From: Pseudomonadota bacterium
GTDB taxonomy: Bacteria > Pseudomonadota > Gammaproteobacteria > Acidiferrobacterales > Acidiferrobacteraceae
Reading direction: 5' to 3'
Length of the DNA stretch: 56,523 bases
Assembly: GCA_021795715.1 (NCBI GenBank)
Contig: JAJYPD010000012.1
Location: 1-56,523 of the forward strand
The position numbers were made by a program, and so were the translations under genes. The notes under the pieces were generated by a model that did no database searches, was not told the origin of the DNA, and worked only from the letters and a program-made list of their open reading frames with translations. The stretch's first letter is position 1; each line of letters begins with the position of its first letter. Positions 9,323 to 20,216 of this stretch are shown here, piece after piece.

Positions 9323-12300
9323 GCCTGATCTCCTTGTGCAATTCCTGCAGACTGCGCACCTCGAAATCCTGCGCCTTCCGGTGAGCCTCGCAGGCGGCAC
9401 GCGCCGCGGCCAAAGTCGTATAGTTTGTCACCTTGTGCTGTAATGCCTCGCGACGGATCGAATAAGAATCGGCAAGACTCTGTTTGTCGGCGATCGTGTT
9501 GACAATGATGGCGATCTCGTCGTTTTTGATCATGTCCACGATGTGCGGGCGCCCTTCCGACACCTTGTTCACGGCACGCACGCTCAGGCCTTCGAGCGCG
9601 AGCGCAGCCGCCGTCCCGCGCGTCGCCAGCAGCTCGAAGCCGGCCTGGCTGAAGTACCGGGCCACGGCGATGGCCGCGGGCCGGTCGCGGTCACGGACGC
9701 TGATGAAAAGCTTGCCGCCGCGCGGGATCGCTGCCCCCGCTGCGATCTGCGACTTGGCAAAGGCTTCGCCGAAACTCCGGCCGATCCCCATCACCTCCCC
9801 GGTCGACTTCATTTCCGGCCCAAGCACCGTATCGACCCCGGGGAACTTGATGAAGGGGAACACCGCCTCCTTGACCGAATAGTAAGGTGGCACGACCTCC
9901 CCGACGATGTTCTGCTCCTTAAGCGTGATGCCCATCATGGCCCGCGCCGCCACCTTGGCCAGCGGCCGTGCCGTTGCCTTCGACACGTACGGTATCGTAC
10001 GCGACGCGCGTGGATTGACCTCGAGAACGTAGATATCCTGTCCCTTGATGGCGAACTGGATGTTCATGAGCCCCACCACGCCGAGGGCGCAAGCGAGCTG
10101 CACTGTCTGCCGGCGCAACTCCCGCTGCAACTCGGCGCTCAGGCTAAACGGCGGGAGTGAACAGGCCGAATCTCCTGAATGGACACCGGCCTCCTCGATA
10201 TGTTCCATGATGCCGCCGATCACCACCGTCTCACCATCGGCCACCGCATCGACATCGACCTCGATCGCGTCGCTCAGGAAACGGTCCAGCAGGATCGGGG
10301 TATCCTCCGATATCTTGACCGCGAGGCGCATGTACATCTCCAGATCCTCACGGTTGTGACAGATCTCCATGGCCCGCCCGCCCAGAACATACGATGGACG
10401 CACGACCAGGGGATAACCGGTCTCTTCCGCAGCGGCCAGCGCCGCCTCGGCGGTCTTTGCAATCCGGTTGGGCGGCTGCAGCAGATCGAGGTCGGCGATC
10501 AGCTTCTGAAAGCGCGCGCGATCCTCGGCCAGGTCAATGGAATCCGGGCTGGTCCCGACAATGGGCGCGCCGTTTTCCTTGAGGCCCCGAGCCAGTTTCA
10601 GTGGCGTCTGTCCGCCGTACTGGACGATCACGCCCTTGGGGGATTCGAGGTGTGTGATCTCCAGCACATCTTCCAGCGTCAGCGGCTCAAAATACAACCG
10701 GTCCGAGATGTCGTAATCGGTCGAGACCGTTTCCGGGTTGCAGTTGACCATGATCGTCTGATAGCCGCTTTCGCGCAGGGCGAGCGAGGCATGGACGCAA
10801 CAATAGTCGAACTCGATCCCCTGGCCAATGCGATTGGGGCCGCCGCCGAGAACGATCACCTTCTCGCAATCCACCGGCGCCGCTTCACATTCGGCCTCAT
10901 ACGTTGAATACATGTAGGCGGTCGCTGAGGCAAATTCCGCCGCGCACGAATCGACTCGCTTGTAGACCGGCCGCACATCGAGGCCGTGACGTCTCTTGCG
11001 GACGGCCTCTTCCGGAACACCAAGGAGCGCCGCAAGCCGCCGGTCGGCAAAACCATGCCGCTTCCATTCACGCAAAACCTCGCCCGTCACATCCTCCAAC
11101 CGTCCATAGTAAGCGGCGATCTCGTCTTCCATGGCGACGATTTCGGCAATCTGCGCCACGAACCAGGGATCTATGCCGCTTAGCTGCGCCACCTCGTCCA
11201 CGGTGAAACCGTGCCGGAAGGCGTCCGCGACATACCAGAGACGGTTGGCGCTCGGGATCGTCAGCTCCTGGATGATGCGGTCGCGTCTGGACTTCTCGTC
11301 GAGCGCCAGGTCGACTTGCCCCTCGAATCCGTAGCTGCCGATCTCCAGGCTGCGCATGGCCTTCTGCAGGGACTCCTGAAAGGTGCGCCCGATCGCCATC
11401 ACCTCGCCGACCGACTTCATCTGCGTAGTCAGGGTCGGATCGGCCTTGGGGAACTTCTCGAAGGTAAAGCGCGGAAACTTCGTGACGACATAGTCGATGC
11501 TGGGCTCGAACGAAGCGGGCGTCGCCCCGCCCGTGATTTCGTTGCGCAGCTCATCGAGCGTATAGCCGATGGCAAGCTTGGCCGCGACCTTCGCGATCGG
11601 AAATCCTGTGGCCTTCGACGCCAGCGCCGACGAACGCGACACACGCGGATTCATTTCGATGACTACCATGCGGCCATCCTCGGGATTGACGGCGAACTGC
11701 ACGTTGGAGCCGCCGGTTTCCACCCCGATCTCGCGCAGCACCGCGATGCTGGCGTCGCGCATGCGCTGGTATTCCTTGTCGGTCAGCGTTTGCGCCGGCG
11801 CCACCGTGATGGAATCACCGGTGTGAACGCCCATGGCGTCGACATTTTCGATGGCGCAGACGATGATGCAGTTGTCGTTGCGGTCGCGAACCACCTCCAT
11901 CTCGAATTCTTTCCAGCCGATGATCGATTCTTCGATCAGCAGCTCGTTGGTCGGTGACGCATCCAGTCCGCGCTCGCAGACCTGGACAAACTCCTCCTTG
12001 TTGTAGGCGATCCCGCCACCGCTGCCACCCAGCGTAAAAGATGGCCGGATGATGGCCGGAAAACCGACCAGGGCCTGCACCTGCAGGGCCTCCTCGAGGC
12101 TGTGCGCGATGGCGCCGCGCGCCACCTGCAGGCCGATACCCTCCATGGCCTTCTTGAAAAGCTCCCGGTCCTCGGCCTTGTCGATCGCCGCCTTGGAGGC
12201 GCCGATCATTTGCACGCCGTAGCGCTCGAGCACGCCTTCGCGATCCAAATCCAGTGCGCAGTTCAGCGCGGTCTGCCCGCCCATGGTCGGCAACAGCGCG

Positions 12301-12551
12301 TCGGGCCGCTCGGCGGCAATGATCTTTTCCAGGACGCGCCAGTTGATGGGCTCGATATAGGTCGCGTCCGCCAGTTCCGGGTCCGTCATGATGGTGGCCG
12401 GATTGGAGTTAACGAGGATGACCCGCAGCCCCTCTTCCCTCAGGGCCTTGCACGCCTGCGCCCCGGAATAATCGAACTCACACCCCTGACCGATGACGAT
12501 CGGCCCCGCACCGATGATGAGGACACTCTGGATATCTGTGCGCTTTGGCAT
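9315..12551 (-). CDS. carB: Carbamoyl-phosphate synthase large subunit
   Basis: CarB makes carbamoyl phosphate from bicarbonate, ATP and ammonia supplied by CarA, feeding arginine and pyrimidine synthesis. The 1078-residue protein has two homologous ATP-grasp halves with [12 protein letters not shown] in the first and [20 protein letters not shown] in the second. Each half has an ExNPR loop ([13 protein letters not shown] and [13 protein letters not shown]), and the C-terminus is the allosteric MGS-like domain. The length equals that of the E. coli enzyme. It follows carA by 7 nt and overlaps greA. Confidence 0.98.
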   Translation of the reverse strand: MPKRTDIQSVLIIGAGPIVIGQGCEFDYSGAQACKALREEGLRVILVNSNPATIMTDPELADATYIEPINWRVLEKIIAAERPDALLPTMGGQTALNCALDLDREGVLERYGVQMIGASKAAIDKAEDRELFKKAMEGIGLQVARGAIAHSLEEALQVQALVGFPAIIRPSFTLGGSGGGIAYNKEEFVQVCERGLDASPTNELLIEESIIGWKEFEMEVVRDRNDNCIIVCAIENVDAMGVHTGDSITVAPAQTLTDKEYQRMRDASIAVLREIGVETGGSNVQFAVNPEDGRMVVIEMNPRVSRSSALASKATGFPIAKVAAKLAIGYTLDELRNEITGGATPASFEPSIDYVVTKFPRFTFEKFPKADPTLTTQMKSVGEVMAIGRTFQESLQKAMRSLEIGSYGFEGQVDLALDEKSRRDRIIQELTIPSANRLWYVADAFRHGFTVDEVAQLSGIDPWFVAQIAEIVAMEDEIAAYYGRLEDVTGEVLREWKRHGFADRRLAALLGVPEEAVRKRRHGLDVRPVYKRVDSCAAEFASATAYMYSTYEAECEAAPVDCEKVIVLGGGPNRIGQGIEFDYCCVHASLALRESGYQTIMVNCNPETVSTDYDISDRLYFEPLTLEDVLEITHLESPKGVIVQYGGQTPLKLARGLKENGAPIVGTSPDSIDLAEDRARFQKLIADLDLLQPPNRIAKTAEAALAAAEETGYPLVVRPSYVLGGRAMEICHNREDLEMYMRLAVKISEDTPILLDRFLSDAIEVDVDAVADGETVVIGGIMEHIEEAGVHSGDSACSLPPFSLSAELQRELRRQTVQLACALGVVGLMNIQFAIKGQDIYVLEVNPRASRTIPYVSKATARPLAKVAARAMMGITLKEQNIVGEVVPPYYSVKEAVFPFIKFPGVDTVLGPEMKSTGEVMGIGRSFGEAFAKSQIAAGAAIPRGGKLFISVRDRDRPAAIAVARYFSQAGFELLATRGTAAALALEGLSVRAVNKVSEGRPHIVDMIKNDEIAIIVNTIADKQSLADSYSIRREALQHKVTNYTTLAAARAACEAHRKAQDFEVRSLQELHKEIRHE

Positions 12552-12558
12552 AACGGTC

Positions 12559-13674
12559 CTAGGAGACTGCGCGGCTGGCCATCAGGGCCGCGAAACGTTT
12601 AAAGAGCGGGTCCATGTCATGCGGCCCCGGACTCGCCTCCGGGTGACCTTGAAAGGAAAAAACGGGCTGGCTGATGTGCTCCAGACCCTGTACCGAACCA
12701 TCAAAAAGGGAGCGGTGCGTGACCCGCAGCGTCCGGGGCAGGCTCGCTTCGTCGACCGCGAAACCGTGGTTCTGGCTGGTGATCATCACCTTGCCGGTGT
12801 CGACATCGATCACCGGATGATTGGCGCCATGGTGCCCGAACTTCATCTTCACGGTCTTGCCGCCAAGCGCCAGCCCGAGCAGTTGATGACCCAGGCAGAT
12901 ACCGAACACCGGCAGGCCGGACTCCACCAGCGTCCGTGCCGCGGCAATGGCGTAATCGCAAGCCTTGGGGTCACCTGGACCGTTGGACAAAAACACGCCA
13001 TCCGGATGGCGGCCGAGCACCGCCTCGGCCGGCGTCGTCGCCGGCACCACGGTCACCTCGCATCCGATCGCAGTCAGGTGGCGCAGAATGTTGTGCTTGA
13101 CGCCGTAGTCGTAGGCCACCACGCGAAAGCGCCGGGGCATCGATTCGGCCTGCCAGAGTCCCTCCGCCCAGCTGTAGGGTTCCCGGGTCGAAACGGTTCG
13201 CGCCAGATCCATGCCGTCGAGGCCGGCGAAGGCCCGGGCCTGGGCCACGGCCCGGTCGGCATCCGGATTGCCGGCCACTATACAGGCGCTCTGCGCCCCC
13301 CGTTCCCGCAGGCGGCGCGTCAGTGCGCGGGTATCCACGCCACTGATGGCCACCACGCCCTGGCGGACCAGGAAGGCCGACAGGCCTTCCTGGCTGCGGA
13401 AATTGCTAAACCGCGACGGCTTGTCGCGCACCACCAGGCCGGCCGCGTAGGCCTTCCCCGACTCCATATCCTCGTCATTGGTACCCGTATTGCCGATATG
13501 GGGGTAGGTAAGCGTGACGATCTGGCCCGCATATGAGGGATCTGTCAGGATCTCCTGGTATCCGGACAGCGCCGTATTGAAAACGAGCTCGCCCTGGGCC
13601 TCGCCAGTCGCGCCGACGGACTGCCCAAAGAAGACTGTGCCATCAGCGAGAGCGAGTAGTGCTGAGTACGCCAA
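12559..13674 (-). CDS. carA: Carbamoyl-phosphate synthase small (glutaminase) subunit
   Basis: CarA hydrolyses glutamine and channels ammonia to CarB. The class I amidotransferase triad is visible as Cys in [12 protein letters not shown] and the C-terminal His/Glu in [14 protein letters not shown] prefer TTG at 13674 (371 residues). It gives [12 protein letters not shown], matching the start of E. coli CarA, and follows a GGGGGGT purine run. The alternative GTG at 13701 lies directly on the U-tract of a terminator-like hairpin (13702-13731). The gene is followed by carB and preceded by dapB on the same strand. Confidence 0.96.
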   Translation of the reverse strand: MAYSALLALADGTVFFGQSVGATGEAQGELVFNTALSGYQEILTDPSYAGQIVTLTYPHIGNTGTNDEDMESGKAYAAGLVVRDKPSRFSNFRSQEGLSAFLVRQGVVAISGVDTRALTRRLRERGAQSACIVAGNPDADRAVAQARAFAGLDGMDLARTVSTREPYSWAEGLWQAESMPRRFRVVAYDYGVKHNILRHLTAIGCEVTVVPATTPAEAVLGRHPDGVFLSNGPGDPKACDYAIAAARTLVESGLPVFGICLGHQLLGLALGGKTVKMKFGHHGANHPVIDVDTGKVMITSQNHGFAVDEASLPRTLRVTHRSLFDGSVQGLEHISQPVFSFQGHPEASPGPHDMDPLFKRFAALMASRAVS

Positions 13675-13701
13675 GAGACCCCCCGCGCAGGATTCATACA
13701 C

Positions 13702-13731
13702 AAAAACGGGAGCCGACCATCGCCGCTCCCG
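13702..13731 (-). terminator. Intrinsic terminator or attenuator between dapB and carA
   Basis: On the minus strand a 7-bp perfect stem, CGGGAGC/GCTCCCG (13725-13731 with 13707-13713), has an 11-nt loop and is followed directly by TTTTTG. It lies 63 nt after the dapB stop and just before carA, so it could end dapB transcripts or attenuate carAB. No leader peptide was recognised. Confidence 0.65.
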
Positions 13732-13794
13732 CTCTTGAATAACTGTAACAGACTGGATTTTGGGGACGAATTGTAACGGTGGGGGCGCGCGAAA

Positions 13795-14589
13795 TCAACG
13801 CAACCCCAGAACATCACGCATGTCGTAGAGTCCGGCCGGTGCGTGGCGCACGAATCGCGCAGCGCGCAGCGCGCCCTCCGCAAACACCCGCCGGTCGTCG
13901 GCGACATGACCGATCTCGAGCCGCTCCGAGGGGCCGACCAGCAGCACCCGGTGCTCGCCGACGATCTCGCCGGCGCGGATGCTGGCAAAGCCAATGCTCC
14001 CGTCCGCCCGCGCCTCGCGCCGTGCATGCCGGTCGTAGACGGCGACGTCTTCCAGGCGCAGGCCACGGGCCTGTGCGATCGCCCGCCCCATGGCAAGCGC
14101 CGTACCCGAGGGCGCATCCAGCTTGTGACGGTGGTGGGCCTCGACGATCTCGACATCGGCATCCGCCAGGACGCGCGCCGCGATCTCAAGAAGGTACAAA
14201 GACAGGGTGACACCCACGCTGGTATTGGCGGCCACCACGAGCGGGATGCGTGTGGCATGCGCGCGCAGCCGCTCCCTCTCCTCCGGCGAGAGTCCGGTGG
14301 TACCGATCACCGCCGGGCGGCCGGCCGCCGCGCAGAGCCCGGCCAAGGCGAGGGTGGCCGCAGGTGACGTAAAATCCACAAAAACGTCGCAGCCGGCAAT
14401 CACGCCACCTGCATCGGCGCTCACAGGCACACCGGCCACACCGCCGACCATGAGTCCGGCATCCTGGCCCAGCGCCGGATGCCCGGGCCGCACCAGCGCC
14501 CCCGACAGCGTCAGGTCATCGGCGGCCGCGACGGCCGCGAGCAGGGCACGACCCATGCGGCCGGCGGCGCCGGCTATTGCAATCTTCAT
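13795..14589 (-). CDS. dapB: 4-hydroxy-tetrahydrodipicolinate reductase
   Basis: DapB performs the NAD(P)H-dependent reduction in the diaminopimelate/lysine pathway. The 264-residue protein starts MKIAIAGAAGRMGR, with the dinucleotide-binding GAAGRMG. It has the family signature ANTSVGVTL, the substrate motif EIVEAHHRHKLDAPSGTA with the catalytic His pair and Lys, and the C-terminal GLYDMRDVLGL. I chose ATG 14589 because upstream in-frame residues are not conserved. It is followed by a terminator-like hairpin and carA. Confidence 0.96.
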   Translation of the reverse strand: MKIAIAGAAGRMGRALLAAVAAADDLTLSGALVRPGHPALGQDAGLMVGGVAGVPVSADAGGVIAGCDVFVDFTSPAATLALAGLCAAAGRPAVIGTTGLSPEERERLRAHATRIPLVVAANTSVGVTLSLYLLEIAARVLADADVEIVEAHHRHKLDAPSGTALAMGRAIAQARGLRLEDVAVYDRHARREARADGSIGFASIRAGEIVGEHRVLLVGPSERLEIGHVADDRRVFAEGALRAARFVRHAPAGLYDMRDVLGLR

Positions 14590-14676
14590 CGCACGTGAAA
14601 TCTCGAGCAACCCACAGGGATCGGCGCAACGCCGCACCCCCAAAGCATACCCGATAAAGGCCGCCGCCTGTAAGTC

Positions 14677-15174
14677 TCACCAGGCGATGTAGGCGTATCC
14701 CTCGTGCTGCAGCTCCATCAGATCAGCCGCACCCATGGACACGTACTGCACAAACGGCAACAGATCGGCACGCGTCAGATGCATGGTTCTCAGGGTGTTC
14801 CCGCAACCATGAAACACCACCCCATAGTCACTCAGGCTGGAAACCCCCTCGCGGATGTTGCGCGCGACAGGCCGGATGGGCTTTTTCAGAACGACACTGA
14901 TGCCGGGGCCGAAACAGGTGACGACGATACGCACGGAGTTGCCGTAGTGGCGCAGGAGCGCCTGCACGGACGACAGGATGTGCCCCTGGTAGTCATGCCC
15001 GGCCTGATTCAGCTGGTACACGACCCGGTGTTTGGGCTTTTGCCCGGGAAAAGTCAGGTTCAGGCTGTCCGCCGAATCCGCCATGGCCACCTTCGTGCCA
15101 GCCGCCGCCACGACACCGCCTGCAGCCACCAACAGGCGGCGGCGCTTGCGGTCAATACGCCCAGAATCGCTCAT
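14677..15174 (-). CDS. Exported DsrE/F-like family protein
   Basis: This 165-residue protein begins with RKRRRLLVAAGGVVAAAG, a twin-arginine-like export signal, then about 130 residues of a DsrE-type fold. Conserved landmarks are a beta strand entering VTCFGPGISVVLKK and a second Cys in VVFHGCGNTL. DsrE-family proteins carry or transfer sulfur in sulfur-oxidising bacteria, and exported members are common in such organisms. Whether the two Cys residues are redox-active here is inference. It stands between dapB and dnaJ, and its own ribosome-binding site is AGGAGGAAC. Confidence 0.75.
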   Translation of the reverse strand: MSDSGRIDRKRRRLLVAAGGVVAAAGTKVAMADSADSLNLTFPGQKPKHRVVYQLNQAGHDYQGHILSSVQALLRHYGNSVRIVVTCFGPGISVVLKKPIRPVARNIREGVSSLSDYGVVFHGCGNTLRTMHLTRADLLPFVQYVSMGAADLMELQHEGYAYIAW

Positions 15175-15265
15175 AGTTCCTCCTTATGAACGATAAAGAC
15201 GACCGCCGCGCCCCTTTATTCCCGCACACCGCAACCCAAAGGCCTTGCGCCAGAGCCGCGCCGGC

Positions 15266-16408
15266 TCAGACCTTGGATTCGAAGAAGCCCCGCAGCTTGT
15301 CGATCCAGGAGCGCTGCTCCGGATGGTGGCGCGCGCCGCCATCGCGCAACGCCTGGTCAAACTCGGCCAGCATCTCCCGCTGCGCGCGGGTGAGATTGAC
15401 CGGCGTCTCGACCACGATCTGGCAAAACAGGTCTCCCACATGCCCGTTACGCACGTTCTTTACGCCCTTGCCGCGCAAAGAAAAGGTCTTTTCCGTCTGC
15501 GTCTCGGCCGGGATCTTCAGCATGATCGGCCCATCGAGCGTCGGCACCTCGATCTCGCCGCCCAGCACGACGGTCGCAAAACTGACCGGCACCTTGCAAT
15601 AGAGATTGTCCTGTTCACGGCGGAACAACGGATGGGGCTGCAGCCGCACCTGCACATACAGATCGCCCGGCTGTCCACCGGTCTCCCCGGCGTCCCCCTG
15701 CCCGGCGACCCGGATCTGATCCCCTTCGTCGACGCCTGCGGGAATGGTCACCGACAGGGTCTTGGGCGTGCGCACCCGACCCTCGCCGCGGCATTCCGGA
15801 CAGGGGTGCGCGATCATGCGGCCGCTGCCGCGGCAATTGGGGCAGGTCTGCTGGATGGAGAAAAACCCCTGCTGCATGCGCACCTGACCATGGCCCGCGC
15901 AGGTTGGGCAGATGATCGGGTTGCTGCCGGCCCGCGCACCCGACCCCGCGCAGGCCGTGCAGGTCGCGAGCGTCGGCACGCGGATGCGCTTTTCGATGCC
16001 GTGCACCGCCTCCTCGAGGGACAGCTCGATGCTGATACGCACATCGGCGCCCCGGTAGACCTGCTGGCGCCGGCCACCGCCGCCCCCACCGAAAATGTCC
16101 CCGAAAACGTCACCGAAAATATCGGCAAACCCGCCGGCGCCTGCGCCTGCGCCATAGAAACCGCCCGCCCCCGGTCCGCCGTTTTCGACCCCGCTGTGCC
16201 CGAACTGATCATAGGCGGCCCGTTTTTGCGGATCACACAGGATTTCGTAAGCCTCCTTGCATTCCTTGAAACGCGCCTCTGCGGTCTTGTCGTCGGGATT
16301 CCGGTCCGGATGGTATTTCATCGCCAGCCGGCGGTAAGCCTTCTTGATCTCCGCCTCGTCAGCGCCGCGCGCGACGCCCAGCACATCGTAATAATCGCGT
16401 TTACTCAT
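15266..16408 (-). CDS. dnaJ: Chaperone DnaJ
   Basis: DnaJ is the Hsp40 co-chaperone that delivers substrates to DnaK and stimulates its ATPase. The 380-residue protein has the J domain (residues 1-70, with HPD in MKYHPDRNP), a Gly-rich linker containing [11 protein letters not shown], and a zinc domain with four CxxCxGxG-type repeats ([32 protein letters not shown]). The C-terminal substrate domains follow. It is the last gene of hrcA-grpE-dnaK-dnaJ, separated from dnaK by a terminator-like hairpin. Confidence 0.98.
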   Translation of the reverse strand: MSKRDYYDVLGVARGADEAEIKKAYRRLAMKYHPDRNPDDKTAEARFKECKEAYEILCDPQKRAAYDQFGHSGVENGGPGAGGFYGAGAGAGGFADIFGDVFGDIFGGGGGGRRQQVYRGADVRISIELSLEEAVHGIEKRIRVPTLATCTACAGSGARAGSNPIICPTCAGHGQVRMQQGFFSIQQTCPNCRGSGRMIAHPCPECRGEGRVRTPKTLSVTIPAGVDEGDQIRVAGQGDAGETGGQPGDLYVQVRLQPHPLFRREQDNLYCKVPVSFATVVLGGEIEVPTLDGPIMLKIPAETQTEKTFSLRGKGVKNVRNGHVGDLFCQIVVETPVNLTRAQREMLAEFDQALRDGGARHHPEQRSWIDKLRGFFESKV

Positions 16409-16438
16409 AAGACATCACGCAAACAAAACAGAGACCTT

Positions 16439-16480
16439 AAAAGAACAAAGGCACGGACGTCAACCAAACATCCGTGCCTT
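16439..16480 (-). terminator. Terminator-like hairpin between dnaK and dnaJ
   Basis: On the minus strand a 10-bp perfect stem, AAGGCACGGA/TCCGTGCCTT (16471-16480 with 16448-16457), has a 13-nt loop and is followed by TTGTTCTTTT. It lies in the 89-bp dnaK-dnaJ gap, so it probably reduces dnaJ expression relative to dnaK rather than ending the operon completely. Confidence 0.75.
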
Positions 16481-16497
16481 CCGTCCATCCCCACCCG

Positions 16498-18417
16498 TCA
16501 GGGCTTGCGCCGGTTCTCTTTCACTTCCTCGAATTCGGCGTCGACGACGTTGTCCTGCGCCTGTCCCTGATCGCCGGCGGGCTCACCCTGAGCCTGCTGG
16601 CCTGCGCTGTACATCTGCTCGGCAAGTTTGTGGCTGGCCTGCGCCAGAATCTCCGTCTTGGTGGTGATGGCGTCCTTGTTGTCACCCTTCAACACACTTT
16701 CGAGATCCGTGATCGCCGCCTCGATCGCCGCCCGATCCGGGCCGCTCACCTTGTCGCCCAGATCCTTCAGCGATTTGCGCGCACTGTGGATCAGCGAATC
16801 GCCGTGATTGCGCGCCTCGACCAGTTCATGGGCCTTGCGGTCCTCCTCGGCATGGGCCTCGGCGTCCTGCACCATGCGCTGGATCTCGGTCTCACTCAAG
16901 CCCGAACTCGACTTGATGACGATCTTGTTTTCCTTGCCCGTAGCCTTGTCCCGCGCCGACACGTGCAGAATACCGTTGGCATCGATGTCGAATGCGACTT
17001 CGATCTGCGGCACGCCACGCGGTGCCGACGGAATGTCGGTCAGGTCGAAACGGCCAAGGGACTTGTTGCCGCTTGCCATCTCGCGCTCGCCCTGCAGGAC
17101 ATGCACGGTAACGGCTGTCTGGTTGTCCTCGGCCGTCGAAAACACCTGTGCCGCCTTGGTCGGGATCGTCGTGTTCTTCTGGATGAGCTTGGTCATGACC
17201 CCACCCATCGTCTCGATGCCAAGAGACAGCGGTGTCACGTCCAAAAGCAGCACATCGCGCACGTCGCCGGCCAGAACGCCACCCTGGATGGCCGCGCCGA
17301 TCGCCACCGCCTCGTCCGGATTGACATCCTTGCGCGGCTCCTTGCCAAAGAAATCGCGCACCGCCTCCTGCACCTTGGGCATACGCGTCTGGCCGCCGAC
17401 CAGGATGACATCGTCTACCTGTGCCGCCGACAGTCCGGCATCCTTCAGCGCAATCTTGCAGGGCTCGATCGTCCGCCGGATGAGATCCTCGACCAGGCTT
17501 TCGAGTTTCGCCCGCGTGATCTTCACGTTCAAATGCTTGGGTCCGGTGGCGTCTGCCGTGACATAGGGCAGATTGACATCCGTCTGCGTGCGTGAAGACA
17601 GCTCGATCTTCGCCTTTTCGGCGGCATCCTTCAGCCGCTGCAAAGCCAGCGCGTCCTTGTGCAGATCGATGCCGGCATCCTTCTTGAACTCTTCGGCCAG
17701 ATAATCGATCAGGCGCAGATCGAAGTCCTCGCCCCCCAGGAAAGTGTCGCCATTCGTCGACAACACCTCGAACTGATGCTCGCCATCCACCTCGGCGATT
17801 TCGATGATCGAGATATCAAAAGTGCCGCCGCCCAGGTCGTACACCGCGATCTTGCGGTCGCCTTCCTTCTTGTCGAGGCCAAACGCCAGCGCAGCCGCGG
17901 TCGGCTCGTTGATGATGCGCTTTACATTGAGGCCGGCGATGCGCCCCGCATCCTTCGTCGCCTGGCGCTGTGAATCGTTGAAGTAGGCCGGCACGGTAAT
18001 GACCGCCTCGGTCACTTCCTCGCCGAGATAATCCTCGGCCGTCTTTTTCATCTTCTGCAAAACGCGCGCCGACACCTCCGGCGGGGCCATCTGCTTGCCA
18101 TTGGCCTCCACCCAGGCGTCACCGTTTTTGGCCTTGACGATCTGGTAAGGCACCATTTTCACGTCGCGCTGGACGATGTCGTCATCGAACTTGCGGCCGA
18201 TCAGGCGCTTGACTGCGTACAGGGTATTCTGGGGATTCGTGACCGCCTGCCGCTTCGCCGACTGGCCGACCAGAATCTCACCCTCACCCGTATAGGCAAC
18301 AACCGATGACGTAGTACGGTCGCCTTCGCTGTTTTCGATCACACGCGGTTTGCCGCCTTCGACGACAGCCACACACGAGTTTGTCGTCCCAAGATCTATC
18401 CCGATAATCTTTGCCAT
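16498..18417 (-). CDS. dnaK: Chaperone DnaK (Hsp70)
   Basis: DnaK is the ATP-driven Hsp70 chaperone. The 639-residue protein starts [18 protein letters not shown] and has the ATPase signatures [15 protein letters not shown] and [11 protein letters not shown], the linker [14 protein letters not shown], the substrate domain and a Gln/Gly-rich lid ending VVDAEFEEV. Length and motifs are standard for the proteobacterial protein. It follows grpE with a 91-bp gap containing a stable hairpin and is under HrcA/CIRCE control through the hrcA promoter. Confidence 0.98.
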   Translation of the reverse strand: MAKIIGIDLGTTNSCVAVVEGGKPRVIENSEGDRTTSSVVAYTGEGEILVGQSAKRQAVTNPQNTLYAVKRLIGRKFDDDIVQRDVKMVPYQIVKAKNGDAWVEANGKQMAPPEVSARVLQKMKKTAEDYLGEEVTEAVITVPAYFNDSQRQATKDAGRIAGLNVKRIINEPTAAALAFGLDKKEGDRKIAVYDLGGGTFDISIIEIAEVDGEHQFEVLSTNGDTFLGGEDFDLRLIDYLAEEFKKDAGIDLHKDALALQRLKDAAEKAKIELSSRTQTDVNLPYVTADATGPKHLNVKITRAKLESLVEDLIRRTIEPCKIALKDAGLSAAQVDDVILVGGQTRMPKVQEAVRDFFGKEPRKDVNPDEAVAIGAAIQGGVLAGDVRDVLLLDVTPLSLGIETMGGVMTKLIQKNTTIPTKAAQVFSTAEDNQTAVTVHVLQGEREMASGNKSLGRFDLTDIPSAPRGVPQIEVAFDIDANGILHVSARDKATGKENKIVIKSSSGLSETEIQRMVQDAEAHAEEDRKAHELVEARNHGDSLIHSARKSLKDLGDKVSGPDRAAIEAAITDLESVLKGDNKDAITTKTEILAQASHKLAEQMYSAGQQAQGEPAGDQGQAQDNVVDAEFEEVKENRRKP

Positions 18418-18434
18418 CGCTATTGTCCTCTGTA

Positions 18435-18453
18435 CTCCCGCCTCAGGCGGGAG
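18435..18453 (-). other. Stable hairpin in the grpE-dnaK gap
   Basis: CTCCCGCC (18435-18442) and GGCGGGAG (18446-18453) form an 8-bp perfect stem with a 3-nt loop, 18 bp upstream of the dnaK start. No T-tract follows on either strand, so it is not a classic terminator. It could be an mRNA processing or stabilising element that raises dnaK over grpE; this is inference. Confidence 0.6.
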
Positions 18454-18508
18454 AATTTGGTTTCCGTGCTGCGCATGAAATGGGGGGCAGAGAAGCCGAT
18501 TTCAAGGC

Positions 18509-19042
18509 TTACGGACGCCCTTTGGCCACGACCACGAGCGCCGGACGCAGTAACCGGTCGTGCAAAAGAAACCCTTTCTGTACCACCTCGACCACGTGAT
18601 TGGCCGGTACCGTGTCGCTCTCGATCATGGTCATCGCCTGCTGCTGTTCCGGATTGAACCGTTGCCCCACGGGATCCACGACGGTGACCGAGAATTTCTC
18701 GAGAACGCTGTCCATGAGCTTCAGGGTCAGATCGACGCCCGCCACGAAGGCGTCGATGCCCTGGGCATCACGGTCGATGGCGCCGGCCCGCTCGAGGCTG
18801 TCCCGCACCGGCAAAAGCTCGGCCGCAAACCGCTCCAGCGCAAACTTCTTGGCCTGTGCCGCATCCTGCTCGGCCCGGCGGCGGACATTGTCGCTTTCCG
18901 CGACCGCCCGTAACATGCGTTCGCGGTTTTCCGCAAGCTCCGCGCGCAGCTTCTCGACTTCCGCCATCAACGCCTCGGGCGCTGGCGTCTCGACCGCCAC
19001 ATCGGCGTTTTTGTCTTCCGTCTGCCCGCCGTCACCGCTCAT
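18509..19042 (-). CDS. grpE: Nucleotide exchange factor GrpE
   Basis: GrpE releases ADP from DnaK. With ATG 19042 the protein has 177 residues: an acidic N-terminus, a long coiled coil (about residues 25-75, containing AESDNVRRRAEQDAAQAKKFA) and the beta domain motif GQRFNPEQQQAMTMIES, ending in VLHDRLLRPALVVVAKG-like sequence. A longer start at 19090 adds unconserved residues and is rejected. It is the second gene of the heat-shock operon, 78 nt after hrcA. Confidence 0.96.
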   Translation of the reverse strand: MSGDGGQTEDKNADVAVETPAPEALMAEVEKLRAELAENRERMLRAVAESDNVRRRAEQDAAQAKKFALERFAAELLPVRDSLERAGAIDRDAQGIDAFVAGVDLTLKLMDSVLEKFSVTVVDPVGQRFNPEQQQAMTMIESDTVPANHVVEVVQKGFLLHDRLLRPALVVVAKGRP

Positions 19043-19120
19043 CGTTCTGCTCTCCTGACATGATCTAACCCCGCTATGACAAAACCACATCCGGGCAATG
19101 TGGGGCCGGTGAAGCGTCTT

Positions 19121-20176
19121 TCAAGCATCGTTGGTGCCGTGGCCGGCATGATGCGTAAGAGCCCCGCTCAACAAACGGGCGGTGACATCGACGATGGAGA
19201 TGACGCGGTTATAGGACATCCGCGTCGGCCCCACGACGCCAAGGGTGCCGACGATCTTCCCGTCCACCTCGTAGGGCGCGGTGACCACGCTGCACGGTTC
19301 GAGCGACTCGTAGCCGGACTCGCCGCCGATGAAAATCTGGATCCCCCCGACCGCCATGCTCTGGTCGAGGAGACTCAGGAGATCCTGCTTGGCATTGAAC
19401 GCATCAAAAAGCCGTTTCAGCTTTTCCCGGTCGCTCAGCTCCGGAAAGGCGAGCAGATTGGCCTCACCGCTCACCACCAGTGGATCGCCCTCGGCCGATT
19501 CACCAAACACCTCATGCGCCATCTCGACCGCCGAACGCATGAGCTTTTGCATGGCTTCACTGTCCTGCTCGAGGGCCCGCACGAGGCTGCGGCGCACCTC
19601 CTCGAAAGAGCGGCCGGCGTAGGCGCTGTTGAACATGTTGGCCGCCTCCTGCAGTTCGGCCGAGGAATAGCGCCTCTTCGGCTGGATCACGCGATTGAGA
19701 ACCTGCCCCCCTTGAGTCACAAGGATGACCAGCACGCGGTGCGCCGACAGGTTCAGGAATTCGAGCTGGAGGAAACCGGAATGCGCACGGCGGGGTACGC
19801 GCACGACGCCCGCCAGCTTGGTGACCTGCGACAGCAGCCCCGAGGCCGCCTCGATCAGGTGTTGGGGATCCTGGTGGGACGGCAACTGCTCCTCGAGATC
19901 ACGGATATCGACCGCCTCGAGCGGCTGCGATGTCAACAGCGTATTCACAAACAGGCGGTAGCCGAGTTCCGTCGGCACCCGGCCGGCGGATGTGTGCGGC
20001 GAGCGGATCAGGCCCATCTCCTCCAGATCGGCCATGATATTGCGGACCGTCGCCGGACTGAACTCCAGACTCGCCTGCTTCACCAGGCTGCGCGAACCAA
20101 CGGGTTGACCCTCGACTATATACTGTTCAATCAGAGCCTTTAGCAGGCGTTCGGAACGCGGCGTCAAAGCAACCAT
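19121..20176 (-). CDS. hrcA: Heat-inducible transcription repressor HrcA
   Basis: HrcA represses heat-shock genes by binding CIRCE operators and needs GroEL for activity. The 351-residue protein begins with a winged helix ([20 protein letters not shown], then [27 protein letters not shown]), followed by the GAF-like dimerisation region. The start at ATG 20176 lies 6 nt after AAGAGG; the ATG at 20182 abuts that site. A CIRCE sits immediately upstream, implying autoregulation of the hrcA-grpE-dnaK-dnaJ operon. Confidence 0.97.
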   Translation of the reverse strand: [351 protein letters not shown]

Positions 20177-20186
20177 ACTCATCCTC

Positions 20187-20213
20187 TTAGCACTCCACCT
20201 TTAGGAGTGCCAG
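20187..20213. promoter_or_regulatory. CIRCE operator (HrcA binding site)
   Basis: TTAGCACTC (20187-20195), a 9-nt spacer and GAGTGCCAG (20205-20213) match the CIRCE consensus TTAGCACTC-N9-GAGTGCTAA, with a perfect left arm and 7/9 in the right arm. It lies between the predicted -10 box and the hrcA start, where bound HrcA would block transcription. Confidence 0.93.
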
Positions 20214-20216
20214 ACC

